From the NCBI GenBank assembly GCA_002102555.1, contig MCFL01000023.1, positions 1 to 64,000 on the forward strand: a stretch of 64,000 nt of DNA, given 5' to 3'. The DNA is from Catenaria anguillulae PL171 (taxonomy: Eukaryota; Blastocladiomycota; Blastocladiomycetes; Blastocladiales; Catenariaceae). Positions 21,019 through 31,700 of the stretch are shown here, piece after piece (within the stretch, counting starts at the first letter, position 1; each line of letters opens with the position of its first letter). The translations under genes were made by a program, and so were the position numbers. The notes beneath the pieces are model-generated. The model was not told the DNA's origin. It searched no databases and saw only the letters and a program-made list of their open reading frames with translations.

Positions 21019-21714
21019 ATGCAATCGCCCATCTTACTCGACCGCACCAACCGCATCGGCGCCGCCCGCACGTTTTACAAGGAACCCTTCACCGTGCGCT
21101 CTTGGGACTTTGGCGCGCCCGCGGCCGCGGCCGATCCGGCGCAATATCCATCGCGCTGCATCAAACAGTGCGCCACTCAAGTTGGTGGGCCACCCTCGGC
21201 CGGTTGCAATCTCCCGCAAGTCTCAACCGTAATTGAAAAGAACATAAAGTCGGATAAGCTCGAGGTTGCCATGCAGTGCCTGATGGTCAATGGCGGCATG
21301 CTGGGCCAGAATTTGTCACATCAGTTCAAGTTTGGCTCTGTCCGCAACGGCACGTTGCCGTGGATCGGTGGGTCGGTCACGAGCAAGAACGGGTCGATTG
21401 CGGCCAAGGAGTGCTTTGGCGAGTGTAACTCGCTGCCCAATTGCTGGGCAGCGAGCTATTTCGGCTTCAATCAGACGTGCGTGCAGCTCAGTACCAATCA
21501 AACCACTGGCGGCAGTTTGTGGGTGTGGGAGTTGGACATGAGCGTGCCGATTCCAACAACAATGACTTTTGGCGACTTGGGCAGCGAGTTGAAGATGAGC
21601 GTCTCGCAAGTCTCAGCGCAGCTTTCGGCGGGTGGGGCGAGCGTGCATGAGGGCTTGGCTACGTTGCAGTTGGCGGCCATTCTGGCGCTCGTATTCATTG
21701 GAGCCATGTTGTGA
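21019..21714 (+). CDS. PAN/apple-like tail-anchored protein, copy 1
   Basis: 231 aa, first of three tandem paralogues. Shared layout: N-terminal QSPILLDRTNRIGAARTFYK motif, a Cys-rich middle, ECFGECNSLPNCWAASYFG then TCVQLSTNQT, which resembles the C-x3-C...C pattern of PAN/apple domains, the WVWEL motif, and a C-terminal hydrophobic segment (LATLQLAAILALVFIGAML) that could be a GPI signal or tail anchor. Several NxT/NxS sites. No N-terminal signal peptide is visible although the start CCACCATG is strong. Function unknown; a surface or adhesion role is only inferred. Eight or more cysteines are conserved with copy 2. Confidence 0.82.
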   Translation: MQSPILLDRTNRIGAARTFYKEPFTVRSWDFGAPAAAADPAQYPSRCIKQCATQVGGPPSAGCNLPQVSTVIEKNIKSDKLEVAMQCLMVNGGMLGQNLSHQFKFGSVRNGTLPWIGGSVTSKNGSIAAKECFGECNSLPNCWAASYFGFNQTCVQLSTNQTTGGSLWVWELDMSVPIPTTMTFGDLGSELKMSVSQVSAQLSAGGASVHEGLATLQLAAILALVFIGAML

Positions 21715-22518
21715 GCGTTGTATGACTGTTTGACTGGATCTTGGGCGAATGGCTGCTGAATCCAGCGATTATGAATGCACATGGTTGGTTGGTCTCATTT
21801 CTCTTTGCTTCGACCCAAGAAGATCCGTTTCTCTGAGCTCAAAGAAAACCCACTTGGCTGTTTTGGTGCCGACTGCGTGCACAGTGTTGGACGTGAGACG
21901 CAACAAGGACAACAACAACAGCCACCATTCGACCAGTTCCAATACAGTTCAGGGTACTGGACGACAACGTGAGGATATCGCGATGGGAGCAAGGCAATCC
22001 AGTCCCATTGGACAGTGAAAAGATTGCATGGCGCGGCGGTGGGTGCTGTCAGCTCCAAAAAAAAAAACACCTACATGGGATCTTTTCGCATGGCAGCACC
22101 ACCACCTGCCAGGGGAGAGCACAATACTGTCACGATGACCCCAGTCATGTTTGATCAGGTGTTGCACGTGAGACATTCCCCACAGCCACTGCAGGCCAAC
22201 TCACATGTGGTGCCGGATTCCGATTAGGTATCGTGCCTTGTGGGGCCGATTGCATCTAAAACGCAGCAGTAGAATGAGGCAATGGTACGTGAACACTCTC
22301 GCCACCGAAGATTCGGATGCGCCTGCCATGTGCAATGACACAGATGATTGCACTTGGCTCTTGGTGGAAGTCGATGAGCATTCAATGTGAAGAACGAGAA
22401 GTGCATAAAAGGGCCGCCGGATCCGCATATTTCCTCCTGAAAGCTATCGGTCATCAATCCACCTCTCTATCTCTCGCACGAATCATTCTTCTCATTCAAA
22501 GACAACATCGCTCCCATC
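21715..22518. other. Spacer between PAN-like copies 1 and 2
   Basis: About 800 bases. Only the TATA-like element near its end is recognisable; no remnant of a further copy was found. Confidence 0.5.
22405..22411 (+). promoter_or_regulatory. TATA-like box of PAN-like copy 2
   Basis: ATAAAAG, 114 bases before the ATG at 22519. Confidence 0.4.
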
Positions 22519-23193
22519 ATGTCTACCACAGCACAATCGCCCATCTACCTCGACCGCGCCAACGGCATCGCAGGCGTCCGCACGACATACGTGAAACCGC
22601 GTCTGGGTCACTCGTGGGAGTTCTCCGTGAAAGACCATGCCAAGCACTCATCGATCTGTCTGGCCAGATGCAAAACCGAAAAGGGAGTGGACGGGTGCGA
22701 CGTGGCTCAAGTCTCGCCCACAATCCAGCGCAACACCCAAACCGGCAAGGACGACGTCGCCATGCAATGCATCTCTGTCTCTGGCGGTCCTAAAACAGAA
22801 AAATCGACTTATCAGTTCAAGTTTGGCGCGCCCATGATTGGAACTTTGCCCTGGGTCGAGTCGACTACGATCAAGAACGGGACGGCCGCCGCCAAGGGGT
22901 GTTTCGACGAGTGCGACTCGCTCCCCGGGTGCTGGGCGGCCAATTACTTTGGCGGGAACGCAACTTGCGTGCAATTTAACGCCAAGCAGACGACGGCTGA
23001 CCAGTGGTGGGTGTGGGAGTTGAACCCAAGTGTTACGATTCCGTCCAACATAACGTTTGGCGATTTGCCTCATGTGCTCAAGTCCAGTGCAGCGGCACTC
23101 GCTGCGCAGGTGTCGTCGGCGGGTGTGCACGAAGGGACGGCCGTGGTTCAGCTGGCAATTGTGTTGGTTGTGACCTTGGCAGTCATATGTTAA
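22519..23193 (+). CDS. PAN/apple-like tail-anchored protein, copy 2
   Basis: 224 aa; aligns end to end with copy 1. N-terminus AQSPIYLDRANGIAGVRTTY, Cys-rich core, YQFKFGAPMIGTLPW, GCFDECDSLPGCWAANYFGG then TCVQFNAKQT, WVWELNPSVTIPSNITFGDL, and a hydrophobic C-terminus (TAVVQLAIVLVVTLAVIC). Intact frame with no introns. As in copy 1, N-glycosylation sites and paired cysteines suggest an extracellular protein, yet there is no N-terminal signal sequence. Confidence 0.82.
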   Translation: MSTTAQSPIYLDRANGIAGVRTTYVKPRLGHSWEFSVKDHAKHSSICLARCKTEKGVDGCDVAQVSPTIQRNTQTGKDDVAMQCISVSGGPKTEKSTYQFKFGAPMIGTLPWVESTTIKNGTAAAKGCFDECDSLPGCWAANYFGGNATCVQFNAKQTTADQWWVWELNPSVTIPSNITFGDLPHVLKSSAAALAAQVSSAGVHEGTAVVQLAIVLVVTLAVIC

Positions 23194-23747
23194 TTGTACC
23201 AAATGTTGCTCCCCGCTTCAGCTGCTCATGTGATCTTTCTATTCAATGGCGAGCTTTCCTTTCTTTTCCCTTTCGCAAGTTATAACCTCATCATGTCCCA
23301 TTTTTGTACTTGACATTGCCCTGACTGGTTACGCTCTTCTCTGACAGTGTGTCAGGTGCGAGCGCGAGATGCCGCGTCCCCAAGCATGTGAGACTTGACG
23401 ATTCTCTGTGATGTGGCATTGGAGGCATCACTTGTTCGGCGGCCAGGCGAGGTAGAGCATTTGCTGGCGCAATCAAATGGTTCTGGTCTCGTCATGTGCC
23501 TTCCAACAAATGCGAACTGTTGGCGCCAACATGGTGGGCCGGGAATGCGGGCAGCCGTTTGTGTTTGCATGTGTGCATACATGGTTACATAGCACCCATG
23601 CCCAACCGGGGAAGTCCTGCAAGCCAAGGAAATGGTACAAGGTTGGCATTCTTGTTGAATGCACACGACAGGTTGCATAAAGTCTCTGTTGTACCTGCAG
23701 CATACGGTTACCTTGATCGTTGAACAAAGTATAGTCCTCAGCCCAGA
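23194..23747. other. Spacer between PAN-like copies 2 and 3
   Basis: About 550 bases; nothing recognised. Confidence 0.5.
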
Positions 23748-24419
23748 ATGTCCACGCCGATCCAATCTCCAATCCACCTTGACCGCACCGCCGGCATCGG
23801 CGGTGTCCGCACCTTGTACAAAGAACCCAACGCCGGCCGTACCTGGGACTTTTATGTTTCCGCCCCAGCAACGTATCCACAGATCTGCCTGACACGCTGC
23901 CGATGGCAAAGCTTGCGCCCGGGTGCGACCTGGCGCAAGTGTCGTCCGTGGTCGAACGCAACTGCAATTCGGGCACGGACGAGGGAGCAATGCAGGGCGT
24001 GTTTGCGGCGAGTGGATACAGGGGCGACAATGCCACGTACCAGTTCAAGTACATATGCCGCTGTCAAGGAAGGGAAGCTGCCGTGGATCGATTCGCCCGT
24101 TGTCAAGAACGGGACCGTGGAGGCCAAGGGGTGCTTTGATGAGTGTAATTTGGTGCCGAATTGTTGGGCGGCAAAATGCTATGCCAATAATGCTACGTGC
24201 GTCCAGTTTACTACAAACCACACCGAGGGCGGGCAGAGTTGGGTGTGGGAGCTCAATCCAAACCTCACAATTCCGTCCACCACGGTGTTTGGCGATTTGG
24301 AAATTGAGCTCAAGTCGGGCTATTCGGCGGTGGCTGCGCTGGTGTCGTTGGCGGGCAACCCAGGTGTACAAGAGGGTATGGTCGCGGTTCAATTGGCGAT
24401 GGGAAGACCGATGTTGTGA
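23748..24419 (+). pseudogene. PAN/apple-like protein, copy 3, frameshifted
   Basis: Third paralogue of the tandem array. The first ~50 residues (QSPIHLDRTAGIGGVRTLYK to YPQICLTRC) and the last ~120 (from KLPWIDSPVVKNGT to the C-terminal tail) are in one frame, but the middle (APGCDLAQVSSVVERN to YQFKY) is in another. The frame changes near 23898-23905 and back near 24050-24056. The gaps are far too small for introns. One continuous frame does exist from 23748 to 24419, but its middle part is unrelated to the family and would lose the cysteines. The hydrophobic tail is also weaker than in copies 1 and 2 (VQLAMGRPML). Either a recent pseudogene or two sequencing errors. Confidence 0.7.
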
Positions 24420-24528
24420 GTCGCTGCCAAGGTGGCTTGTGTCTGAACGGAAAGAGAGTTGCTGTGCCCAAATCAAAGAAGATATGCATCGATATGCGAA
24501 ATGGCACATTCTCCAATCCACTCGGACA

Positions 24529-26517
24529 TCAACCCTGCTGCAGCAAGACATCCACAACCGCGGCCAACGACACATTGTCCCTCTTAGCCCCACTCACCGC
24601 TGACTCCTTATCTCTGGCCCTGCCTCCCGCCCCTTGCTGCGACTGTTCGAAATGCCCAGGCACAACCACCACGCCCCTGCCCAGCGCCGACTCTTTTGCC
24701 ACCCATACGCGCCGGACGACGCCGCCGCCGGCGCCACCAGACGCAGTCACCCGCCCTGCACCGCCTGGACCGGTTGCTCCAGCGCCGCCGCCTGCGGTCG
24801 CGAGCGCATACCCAACAGTCACTTGGCAATCGGACGCGTCGCACGCCGAGTCGACCACCGACACGATGCGATCGATGATGGGGCCCGCGGGCGCCGCAGG
24901 GGTCGAGGCGGCCGTCGGCGAGGACGTGGAGGGTGGCAAGGACAAATGGGGCAGGTGTGTGCCCGAGGTGAACGGCGAGATTAAAGTACCTGGAGGGGCA
25001 GTGTGCATGGCCAGTGTGGCGGTCGAGTATCCGGTGCGTGACGAGGCGGGTGAATCGGGTGCTGAGCCTGGTGTGATGGCCGTGGAACGTGTCGAGGTTG
25101 TTGGGAAGAGGAGGTCGAGGTGAGCGGGCACGGCGACTGGGTCGGGAGAGGGTGGTTGGCAGTCGGCTGGTTGGAGAAAGAGGGCGGCGGAAGAGTGGGA
25201 TGGGACCCAGGTCGCGGCGAAAGTAGATGAGTTGGCGACGGATTCAGGTAATGCGGGCAAGTGCAACGTGAAATGCGTCGGCACGGAGAGGGCAACAGCT
25301 GTTGGACTCGAATGCGGATGTGGGGACTGTGCACGATCGCCGGTGGATGAAGCAGCAGAATCACCTGCTGCTGGCAAAGCAGTTTGGTGCGAGAGGGCGG
25401 CTGATGCACGTCGACCAAGATTTCCAAACCACGCAAACAAGCCCATGGACGGTGGCCCAGTGGAGTGGCCAGAAATGATGCCTGAGGTGGACGAGTTGAT
25501 GCTGTGCATGGATCGGCTGGAAGAATTGACGCGGGTGGCATTGGGCGCCGAGTCTCCGTGGTTGGATGACGTAGATGCTGGCGGAGAAGGCGAGGACGAA
25601 GAGTGTGATGAATGATGCGATATGGATGCATTGGTTGGCGATCGGGAGCGAGATCTTGAGCGTGATGCACCTGCGGTTGCCACAGCGTCGGTGATGGAAG
25701 TTGTGTTGGTGCGAATGGTGCACGAGTCGGCAATGGTTTGAAGGCGGGCAAACATGGCGAGCATCCACATGGCGTGTGGTTGAGACTTGAGCGTAAAGGA
25801 CGAGTGATTCGACAAGGCTAATCCGAATGGACTTGCCGTGTGGAATACCAGCGCATTCTTGAGCACCGCCGTCGTTGCGGATTCGGAGGGATCATCAACG
25901 TCGTCGGCAAGCGCAAAGGTCGGCACAGCCGGAGAGTCGCCCAGAACGGCAAATGAATCAATCTCAATGCTCTTCGGGATGCAGGGCACCAAGAAGTGCT
26001 CGACCATGTCCTGTACATGCGGAACCACCGTGACCTTGTCTTCACCATCGCGTGGCGGGTCCCGATGGGGCACGAGGCTTGGATCAACCAGTAAGGACAG
26101 TCGCGCCGCGAGGGCGCGGACGAGTCCCACGACCGAGGGCAGCGAAATGTCCCTATACTCGACCGTGGCCGGGTGCGTGCGCGATCCGCCGTGGGTGGAG
26201 CGGCGCAGCGTAAAGGGCGCGTTGAGTGTCAGGACGAGCGCAAGCTTGTGGCCGTTGGCGAGTGCCAGGGGCAGGTGAGCAATGACTTGACGTCGGGTGC
26301 GAATGATGGTGGGGTCCTCCTGGCTGGGCCCTGGCGGTGCGGTCGGTCCGGCCGAAAAGGAATCCGGCAGCGAGGCCATGGCCAGGGTGACGCCCGTGTT
26401 GCCGAGCTTGCGCGCATCATGATGGGTTGCGGGCGAGTAGGCGAGGACAGTGCGCGAGTACTGGATATCGATGACAGCGATGTGGTCGAGCGAGTGCGCA
26501 GTGTGTGTCGATTCCAT
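24529..26517 (-). CDS. Large Ser/Thr/Pro-rich protein of unknown function
   Basis: Single open frame, 662 aa, ATG at 26517, ending 110 bases from the oppositely oriented PAN-like copy 3. The first ~270 residues look folded (HIAVIDIQYSRTVLAYSP; VEYRDISLPSVVGLVRALAARLSLLVDP; QDMVEHFLVPCIPKSIEIDSF read in parts), and the last ~100 include VVDSACDASDCQVTVGYAL and VVRRVWVAKESALGRGVVVV. Between them are Ser/His/Pro-rich disordered stretches with a short RSRSRSRS run. No signal peptide or membrane segment. The opening strand pattern resembles longin-type domains, but that is a weak impression. Not assigned. Confidence 0.7.
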   Translation of the reverse strand: MESTHTAHSLDHIAVIDIQYSRTVLAYSPATHHDARKLGNTGVTLAMASLPDSFSAGPTAPPGPSQEDPTIIRTRRQVIAHLPLALANGHKLALVLTLNAPFTLRRSTHGGSRTHPATVEYRDISLPSVVGLVRALAARLSLLVDPSLVPHRDPPRDGEDKVTVVPHVQDMVEHFLVPCIPKSIEIDSFAVLGDSPAVPTFALADDVDDPSESATTAVLKNALVFHTASPFGLALSNHSSFTLKSQPHAMWMLAMFARLQTIADSCTIRTNTTSITDAVATAGASRSRSRSRSPTNASISHHSSHSSSSPSPPASTSSNHGDSAPNATRVNSSSRSMHSINSSTSGIISGHSTGPPSMGLFAWFGNLGRRASAALSHQTALPAAGDSAASSTGDRAQSPHPHSSPTAVALSVPTHFTLHLPALPESVANSSTFAATWVPSHSSAALFLQPADCQPPSPDPVAVPAHLDLLFPTTSTRSTAITPGSAPDSPASSRTGYSTATLAMHTAPPGTLISPFTSGTHLPHLSLPPSTSSPTAASTPAAPAGPIIDRIVSVVDSACDASDCQVTVGYALATAGGGAGATGPGGAGRVTASGGAGGGVVRRVWVAKESALGRGVVVVPGHFEQSQQGAGGRARDKESAVSGAKRDNVSLAAVVDVLLQQG

Positions 26518-26889
26518 TTTGTTTCCGCTGTGTTGCGAGGTTCTACATGTATATGTACTCTGATCATATATTTGATTATGATTGTCGATTCAATTTATGA
26601 CTTAATTCATTATCACGAGACATATCAATATTTATTAACATGTGAAGACACCTGCAGCCACTCATCAGCCAGGCCAGGCTCGATTAAGATTTATTCAGAT
26701 TCAGGGGCGAGCGGGCACGACTCGGAGAGATGGAGAGGACCCGCCGGCGGCCGGCGGCCGAGAGGGACTGTCATGCAAAACAATTTCATTTTTCTCACAC
26801 ACCGACAACGATCGACAGACACATGAAATACAGATAAGTATTCAATAGAACAATTAAGATATATGTATATTGATTTACTTGCTTTCACC
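26518..26889. other. AT-rich divergent promoter region
   Basis: Markedly AT-rich around 26540-26640, in contrast to the GC-rich surroundings, then GC-rich again. Sits between two divergent starts. Promoter or transcription start region is likely; no gene seen. Confidence 0.5.
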
Positions 26890-27903
26890 ATGATCCACTC
26901 GCTCAAACTCCAAGCAATCGCTCGCCCCTTCGCCTCCACGGGTGTTGCCGCCCTCGGCCGCCGAGTCGCCCCTCCCGCCTTGACCGCTGCTGCTGCTGCT
27001 GCTGCTCGCTCGTGCACTTGCCTCCCGTTCCCTTCCCGCTCCCTTTCCACCTCTGCCCCAGCCAGCCCTGCGTCGTCCGCAACCTCCACAGCCAACCCGG
27101 ACGAAATCGCCAAATTCAACACCTTGGCCGCCCAATGGTGGGACCCCAACGGTGAACTTGCCCTGCTCCACCGCATGAACCCCGTCCGTGTCGGCTACGT
27201 CAAGGACTGGCTCGCCGCCTCGGGCATCACCACACCCACCACCACCACCACCACCACGACCCAAGACCCACCGACTTACCAGCTCAAGGGCACACGCCTT
27301 CTTGACGTTGGATGTGGTGCCGGCCTGTTCTCGGAAACCCTGACCCGGCTTGGCGCACACGTCGTTGGCATTGACGCCGCCGAAATGAACATTCACATGG
27401 CCGTGGCACACGCATCCCGCGACCCGTTTTTGCGCAGGGCCATGCAACGTGGCAATCAGCAAAACACACACCAAGCTCGCCTCGACTATCGTCACATGAC
27501 TGCCGAGCAGCTCGCCAACGAGGGCGAAAAGTTTGATGCCGTGTGCGCCCTCGAAATCATTGAACACGTGGATCATCCAACACACTTTTTGGCTAGTTTG
27601 ATGGACTTGGTGCCCACGGGTGGGTGCGTGTTTGTGTCCACCATGAATCGGACGCCGTTGGCATCGCTGGTTACGGTCACGTTGGCCGAGGATGTCTTGG
27701 GCATTGTGGCCAAGGGAACCCATGATCCGCGCAAGTATGTGAAACCCAAAGAGCTGAGGGCCATGGCGTGGGGTGTTGGCGGGCACGTGGTGGACATTGA
27801 GGGCTTGTGGTTGGATCCCATTCGCAAGCGGTGGTCAAGGGGCAACAATGGGTTGGGTGAGGATTATCTTGTCAATTACATTGCCTGTATTCGCAAGCGG
27901 TGA
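26890..27903 (+). CDS. COQ3: Ubiquinone biosynthesis O-methyltransferase COQ3
   Basis: SAM-dependent UbiG/COQ3-type O-methyltransferase acting twice in coenzyme Q synthesis on the matrix side of the mitochondrial inner membrane. Intronless; 337 aa from the ATG at 26890 (CACCATG); an ATG at 26863 would add nine residues. The N-terminus (MIHSLKLQAIARPFAST, Arg/Ser/Ala-rich for ~50 residues) looks like a mitochondrial presequence. Seen: FNTLAAQWWDPNGELALLHRMNP split over the family's entry motif, SAM motif I LLDVGCGAGLFSETLTRLG, VGIDAAEMNI, ALEIIEHVDHP, and the COQ3-specific TLAEDVLGIVAKGTHDPRK. A run of Thr near 27236-27258 comes from an ACC microsatellite inside the coding region. Confidence 0.95.
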   Translation: MIHSLKLQAIARPFASTGVAALGRRVAPPALTAAAAAAARSCTCLPFPSRSLSTSAPASPASSATSTANPDEIAKFNTLAAQWWDPNGELALLHRMNPVRVGYVKDWLAASGITTPTTTTTTTTQDPPTYQLKGTRLLDVGCGAGLFSETLTRLGAHVVGIDAAEMNIHMAVAHASRDPFLRRAMQRGNQQNTHQARLDYRHMTAEQLANEGEKFDAVCALEIIEHVDHPTHFLASLMDLVPTGGCVFVSTMNRTPLASLVTVTLAEDVLGIVAKGTHDPRKYVKPKELRAMAWGVGGHVVDIEGLWLDPIRKRWSRGNNGLGEDYLVNYIACIRKR

Positions 27904-28770
27904 ATCGATGCTGCTGCGTATTGTCATCATGAGCGCTCGTATGCATGTGTGGCCTTATACTTATACATTCCTTTTTCGCTTGCCTCGTCAGCCGTTGTCC
28001 TTGTCTCGCGAATGCCAATCCATCAGTAGCTCAATGCGCCGAGAAAGGAAAGGACTCGCAAGAGTGCGGCATAAGGCATAAAGCAGCGCAAAGTGAATGA
28101 GAGACCGCGTCAGTAAATACACATGATTGGTTTACCCATCTCCTCGAAAACGAGTGCAAAAGGAAGGGAGATACTTATACCTAAGAAGAGAAGCCAAAAG
28201 AGAGGCGGTCTCAATCCTCGAGTCCGAAATCCCCAGTCAAGTTGAGGGGCAGTCAATGTCAAATGCGCAGATTGCACATGCGCGCAAAAGGTTCAGGGCT
28301 CGACTTGGACTTGGACACGGACTCGGACTTGCATGATGGCTTGGCTGGTACTCTGGAGTCGGCGCCTGGCCGCCCTTGGGCGCACGGAGAGGACGACGCT
28401 GCTCTGCTTGATGGAACTTGGTGGGACTTGTCGCCTGGTCGGCGGCGAGTCGACCTTCCATGGCCCACACGGCGACTTCACCTGACCGCCCAGTGTCCTG
28501 TGGACGGATCTACGGATTCAAGTTGCCGAGGTCAGTGGACCTCAGGTCTGTCGCGGATGCTGGCCTTGGAGGGCACTCCACACACGTTTTGTCGCCAGGG
28601 CAGTAGGCAAACACAAAAAAATGTATGATGTGCGCGATGATGGTTGAAAGATGAATGTAAAGACAGCTATTGAAAAGGATGAAAACAGGAATTGCAATGA
28701 AAAAATGTCGGGAGTGTGAAGAAACAAGACAACAAATTGAGCGAATGACAGAGAGTAGGAAGAACAAGAA
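27904..28770. other. Convergent intergenic region, no supported gene
   Basis: About 870 bases. A minus-strand frame at 28237-28458 (Gln/Pro-rich, beginning MEGRLAADQATSP) is open but short and without family resemblance; it may be a small gene or chance. An imperfect repeat of a GACTTGGACTTGGAC type lies near 28300-28330. Confidence 0.4.
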
Positions 28771-31700
28771 TCACGCAGCAGGGCAGGCACTCGACACCAG
28801 TTGCACATTGCTCACAACAAACGAACCCGCCGTAAACCCTCCCAGCGCATACGCATGGACCTTGGTCGGCACCAAACCGGCAAATCCGGTGAGCGGCACC
28901 CTAACCGTGGTCGCCAGCGTTGGCGATAATCCCGCAGGCGTCACACGTACGGTCGCACGCTGCAACGGCGCACCCGCCCGTGATTGGCAACTGGCCACAG
29001 TTGCGGCAACAAACTGCAGTTCAACATTGAATGCACCACCGGCGGGTCCACGGAGCTGCATCTGAAAGTGCGAAAAGCCCGACGTGTCACGGCATGCCGT
29101 GGTCGTCGACATGACACTGGCAAAGTAGAGCGATGCCGCATTGGCCGCCGTGGACGTGATGGCGAGCGAATTGGTTGCAACCGATTTGACCACATCAGCA
29201 GCAGGCTCACCGCCATGCCATTGGCCAAGGGCGTTCACCTCGCCAGCAGCTGCAAAGTTGTCGACCGTGAGTCGCGTGCAAGTGCCCGTCGGTGGGGTGG
29301 TGGTTGCTGTGGGCGTCGCGGTGGACGTGGGAACAGCCGTAGTGGTTGTAGTCGGCGGCGGTGACGTCGTGCACACAAACTGCATATTGGAAAGCACGTA
29401 ATCCTGTCCAACAGTCCACCCTGTGAATGCGAGTGCATGCACTCGGCCCGCCGGCACCGACGCGGTGAATGCCGAAAACGGAACCGTGACGACTCCGCCC
29501 GCGATCATACTGGCAGTAATGGGAACCGCCGCGTTCACGGCCACGTCACGACCTGTGCACGCGGCGTTCCTCGATTGGACCTGCAGGTTCGGCAGGGCTG
29601 CGCCAGCAGGTACAGTCAATCCGAATCTGAGCGCCGTAAACGCCGACAAGTCGCGACATCCAACGCCAGCAACCACACTCGCGAAATAAGCGCCCACGCC
29701 CGTCGCGCGCAGCGTCATGCGTCCGCCCGCATACGTGAACGTGCCCTCCTCGCCTCCGGCCCACAAGCCGAGCGAGTTTTGGCCCGCCGCGCCAAACGAG
29801 TCCATGGTCAATGGTGCTGGACACGTGCCTGGCGTGCCTGTCGGTGTTGCGGTTGCCGTCGTAGACGTGGTCGTTGGCGTTCCAGTCCCGGTGCACACAA
29901 GGTCCAAGTTGCTCACGGTGAAATCCACACCCACAGGCCAGCCACTCAGCACGAGCGCATGCGACCGGACCAGATTGGCGCCCGTGAACGCAGACAAGGG
30001 GACTGTGGCAACGCCATTTGAGACAAACTGCGCCAGTGGCAGCGTCACGGTGCCCTCGGGATCGCGCGCCGAGCAATCCGCCAATCGCTGCTGCAGCTGA
30101 ATGTTTGGGTAGGCAGTGCCTGATGCGGGGCGAATGTTGAACCGGACCGCGCCATACTGGGTAATGTTGCGGCACGTCTGGCCGGCAATGAGCGTTGCCC
30201 AGTAGTTGCCAGTGGCGGCCGTTGCACGCAGCGTCATGACGCCGTTGGCAAAGGTGCGCGTGGCTTGCTCAACACCCGTCCACAGGCCCAGCGCGTTGGC
30301 GTCGGCATTGGTAAAGCGCTCAACAGGCAAGGTCGTACAAGCACCGCCGCCGCCAGGCGGGTTGTTGCACCGGTTGACAAAGAAAATGTCGTCAAAGCGA
30401 TAAACTTGCTCGGCAACCATGGTGTTGAAAAAGATGGATTGCACGCCAGAGGGACTGTTCGAAATGTCAGAAATTGGAATGAGGACGGTTTGCTCGACGC
30501 CCGTGAAGCGGCCCTCGGGCGTGTATCTCGCAACGGGAACTTCGCGCTTGGGCACAAACGAGGTGCAGGTCGCGTCCTTGGAATCGAGGCCAACGTTGAG
30601 CGTCCAGCCAGGTTGGGCAGTGATTTTGAAGGACAAGTGCGTGAATTGAGACGAGTCAAAGCATTGCGCAGTTCCGGCCATGACGGAGTACCAGTACGTG
30701 GTGGCACCCGTTGCAACAGCTTCGAGCTTGCCATTGACGACCTCGAAGCGACGCAGGAATTCGCCTTCTTGAAGGAGACCGAGCATGTTGCGTGGACTCG
30801 TGCCTGCAGAGAAATCATCGACTTGGACCGTGCGGTACTAGAGAGATTGACAACAGCAGTGAGAGTCAGCTGAACGGGTCCATCAAAACAAGACAGGAAA
30901 CGGGCCACGTACGCGGCAAGAAGTATCAGGGCACCAGTCCACACCAACTGGCGGAACATGACGCGACAGAGCCGTCACCACGGCCGACCTGAACGAAGAC
31001 TCTCCCACACGTGTCACGGCCGTCACCTGGAACTCGCAGCGAGAACCAGTATCAACCGTCATTCGATATGACGTGGTAGTTGCGGGCACCAGAGCCGACG
31101 ACTGCGCGGGCAATGGCTCGTCAACCTTGATTTCGCGATGGTAAACAATGAACCCGGTCGTGGGATTGGCGGGGTCCGCAAGCGTGCCTGGCGTCCATGT
31201 AACAGTGCACTGGCGGAATCCGGGATTGATGGCCAGCCCAGTGGGCGCAGATGGGCCTTGGCCAGCCGCATAGTTACCGATGGCGAAACGCTCGTAGTTT
31301 GCAGTGTAAACAGTGCCGTTAACGGGGCGAATGACTTGGGATTGTGCGCCGCCCTGCGACCAACCAGAGAATCGGTACCCTTGACGATCGAGCATCTGAG
31401 GCGTCAATGCCTCGAGGGCAAGCTCGCCGTTTTGCAGTGTCGGCAGAACCTTGGGTGCACGGTACGTAAAGATGTTGAGAATCACGTCCAAACCAGGCGG
31501 GTTGGTGTTGACTTGCGCATTGACAAAGTTGGGCTGGGCAACGCGGGTAAATTCTTGGACGAGACCGGTCACAGCCGGATGGCGGGCGCGAAGGATAAAT
31601 GTGAGGGCAGACGGATACTCGTGGTCGGGTGCCGGGAAAGTTGCGCCTGCGGTTTGAGCGTAGCTGTTTACCAGATGCTGGTGGCAGTTGACAGCGTTAG

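Noticed and set aside
28237-28458. Short Gln/Pro-rich minus-strand frame
   Set aside because: Too short, no family resemblance and no splice partner; mentioned only in the intergenic note.
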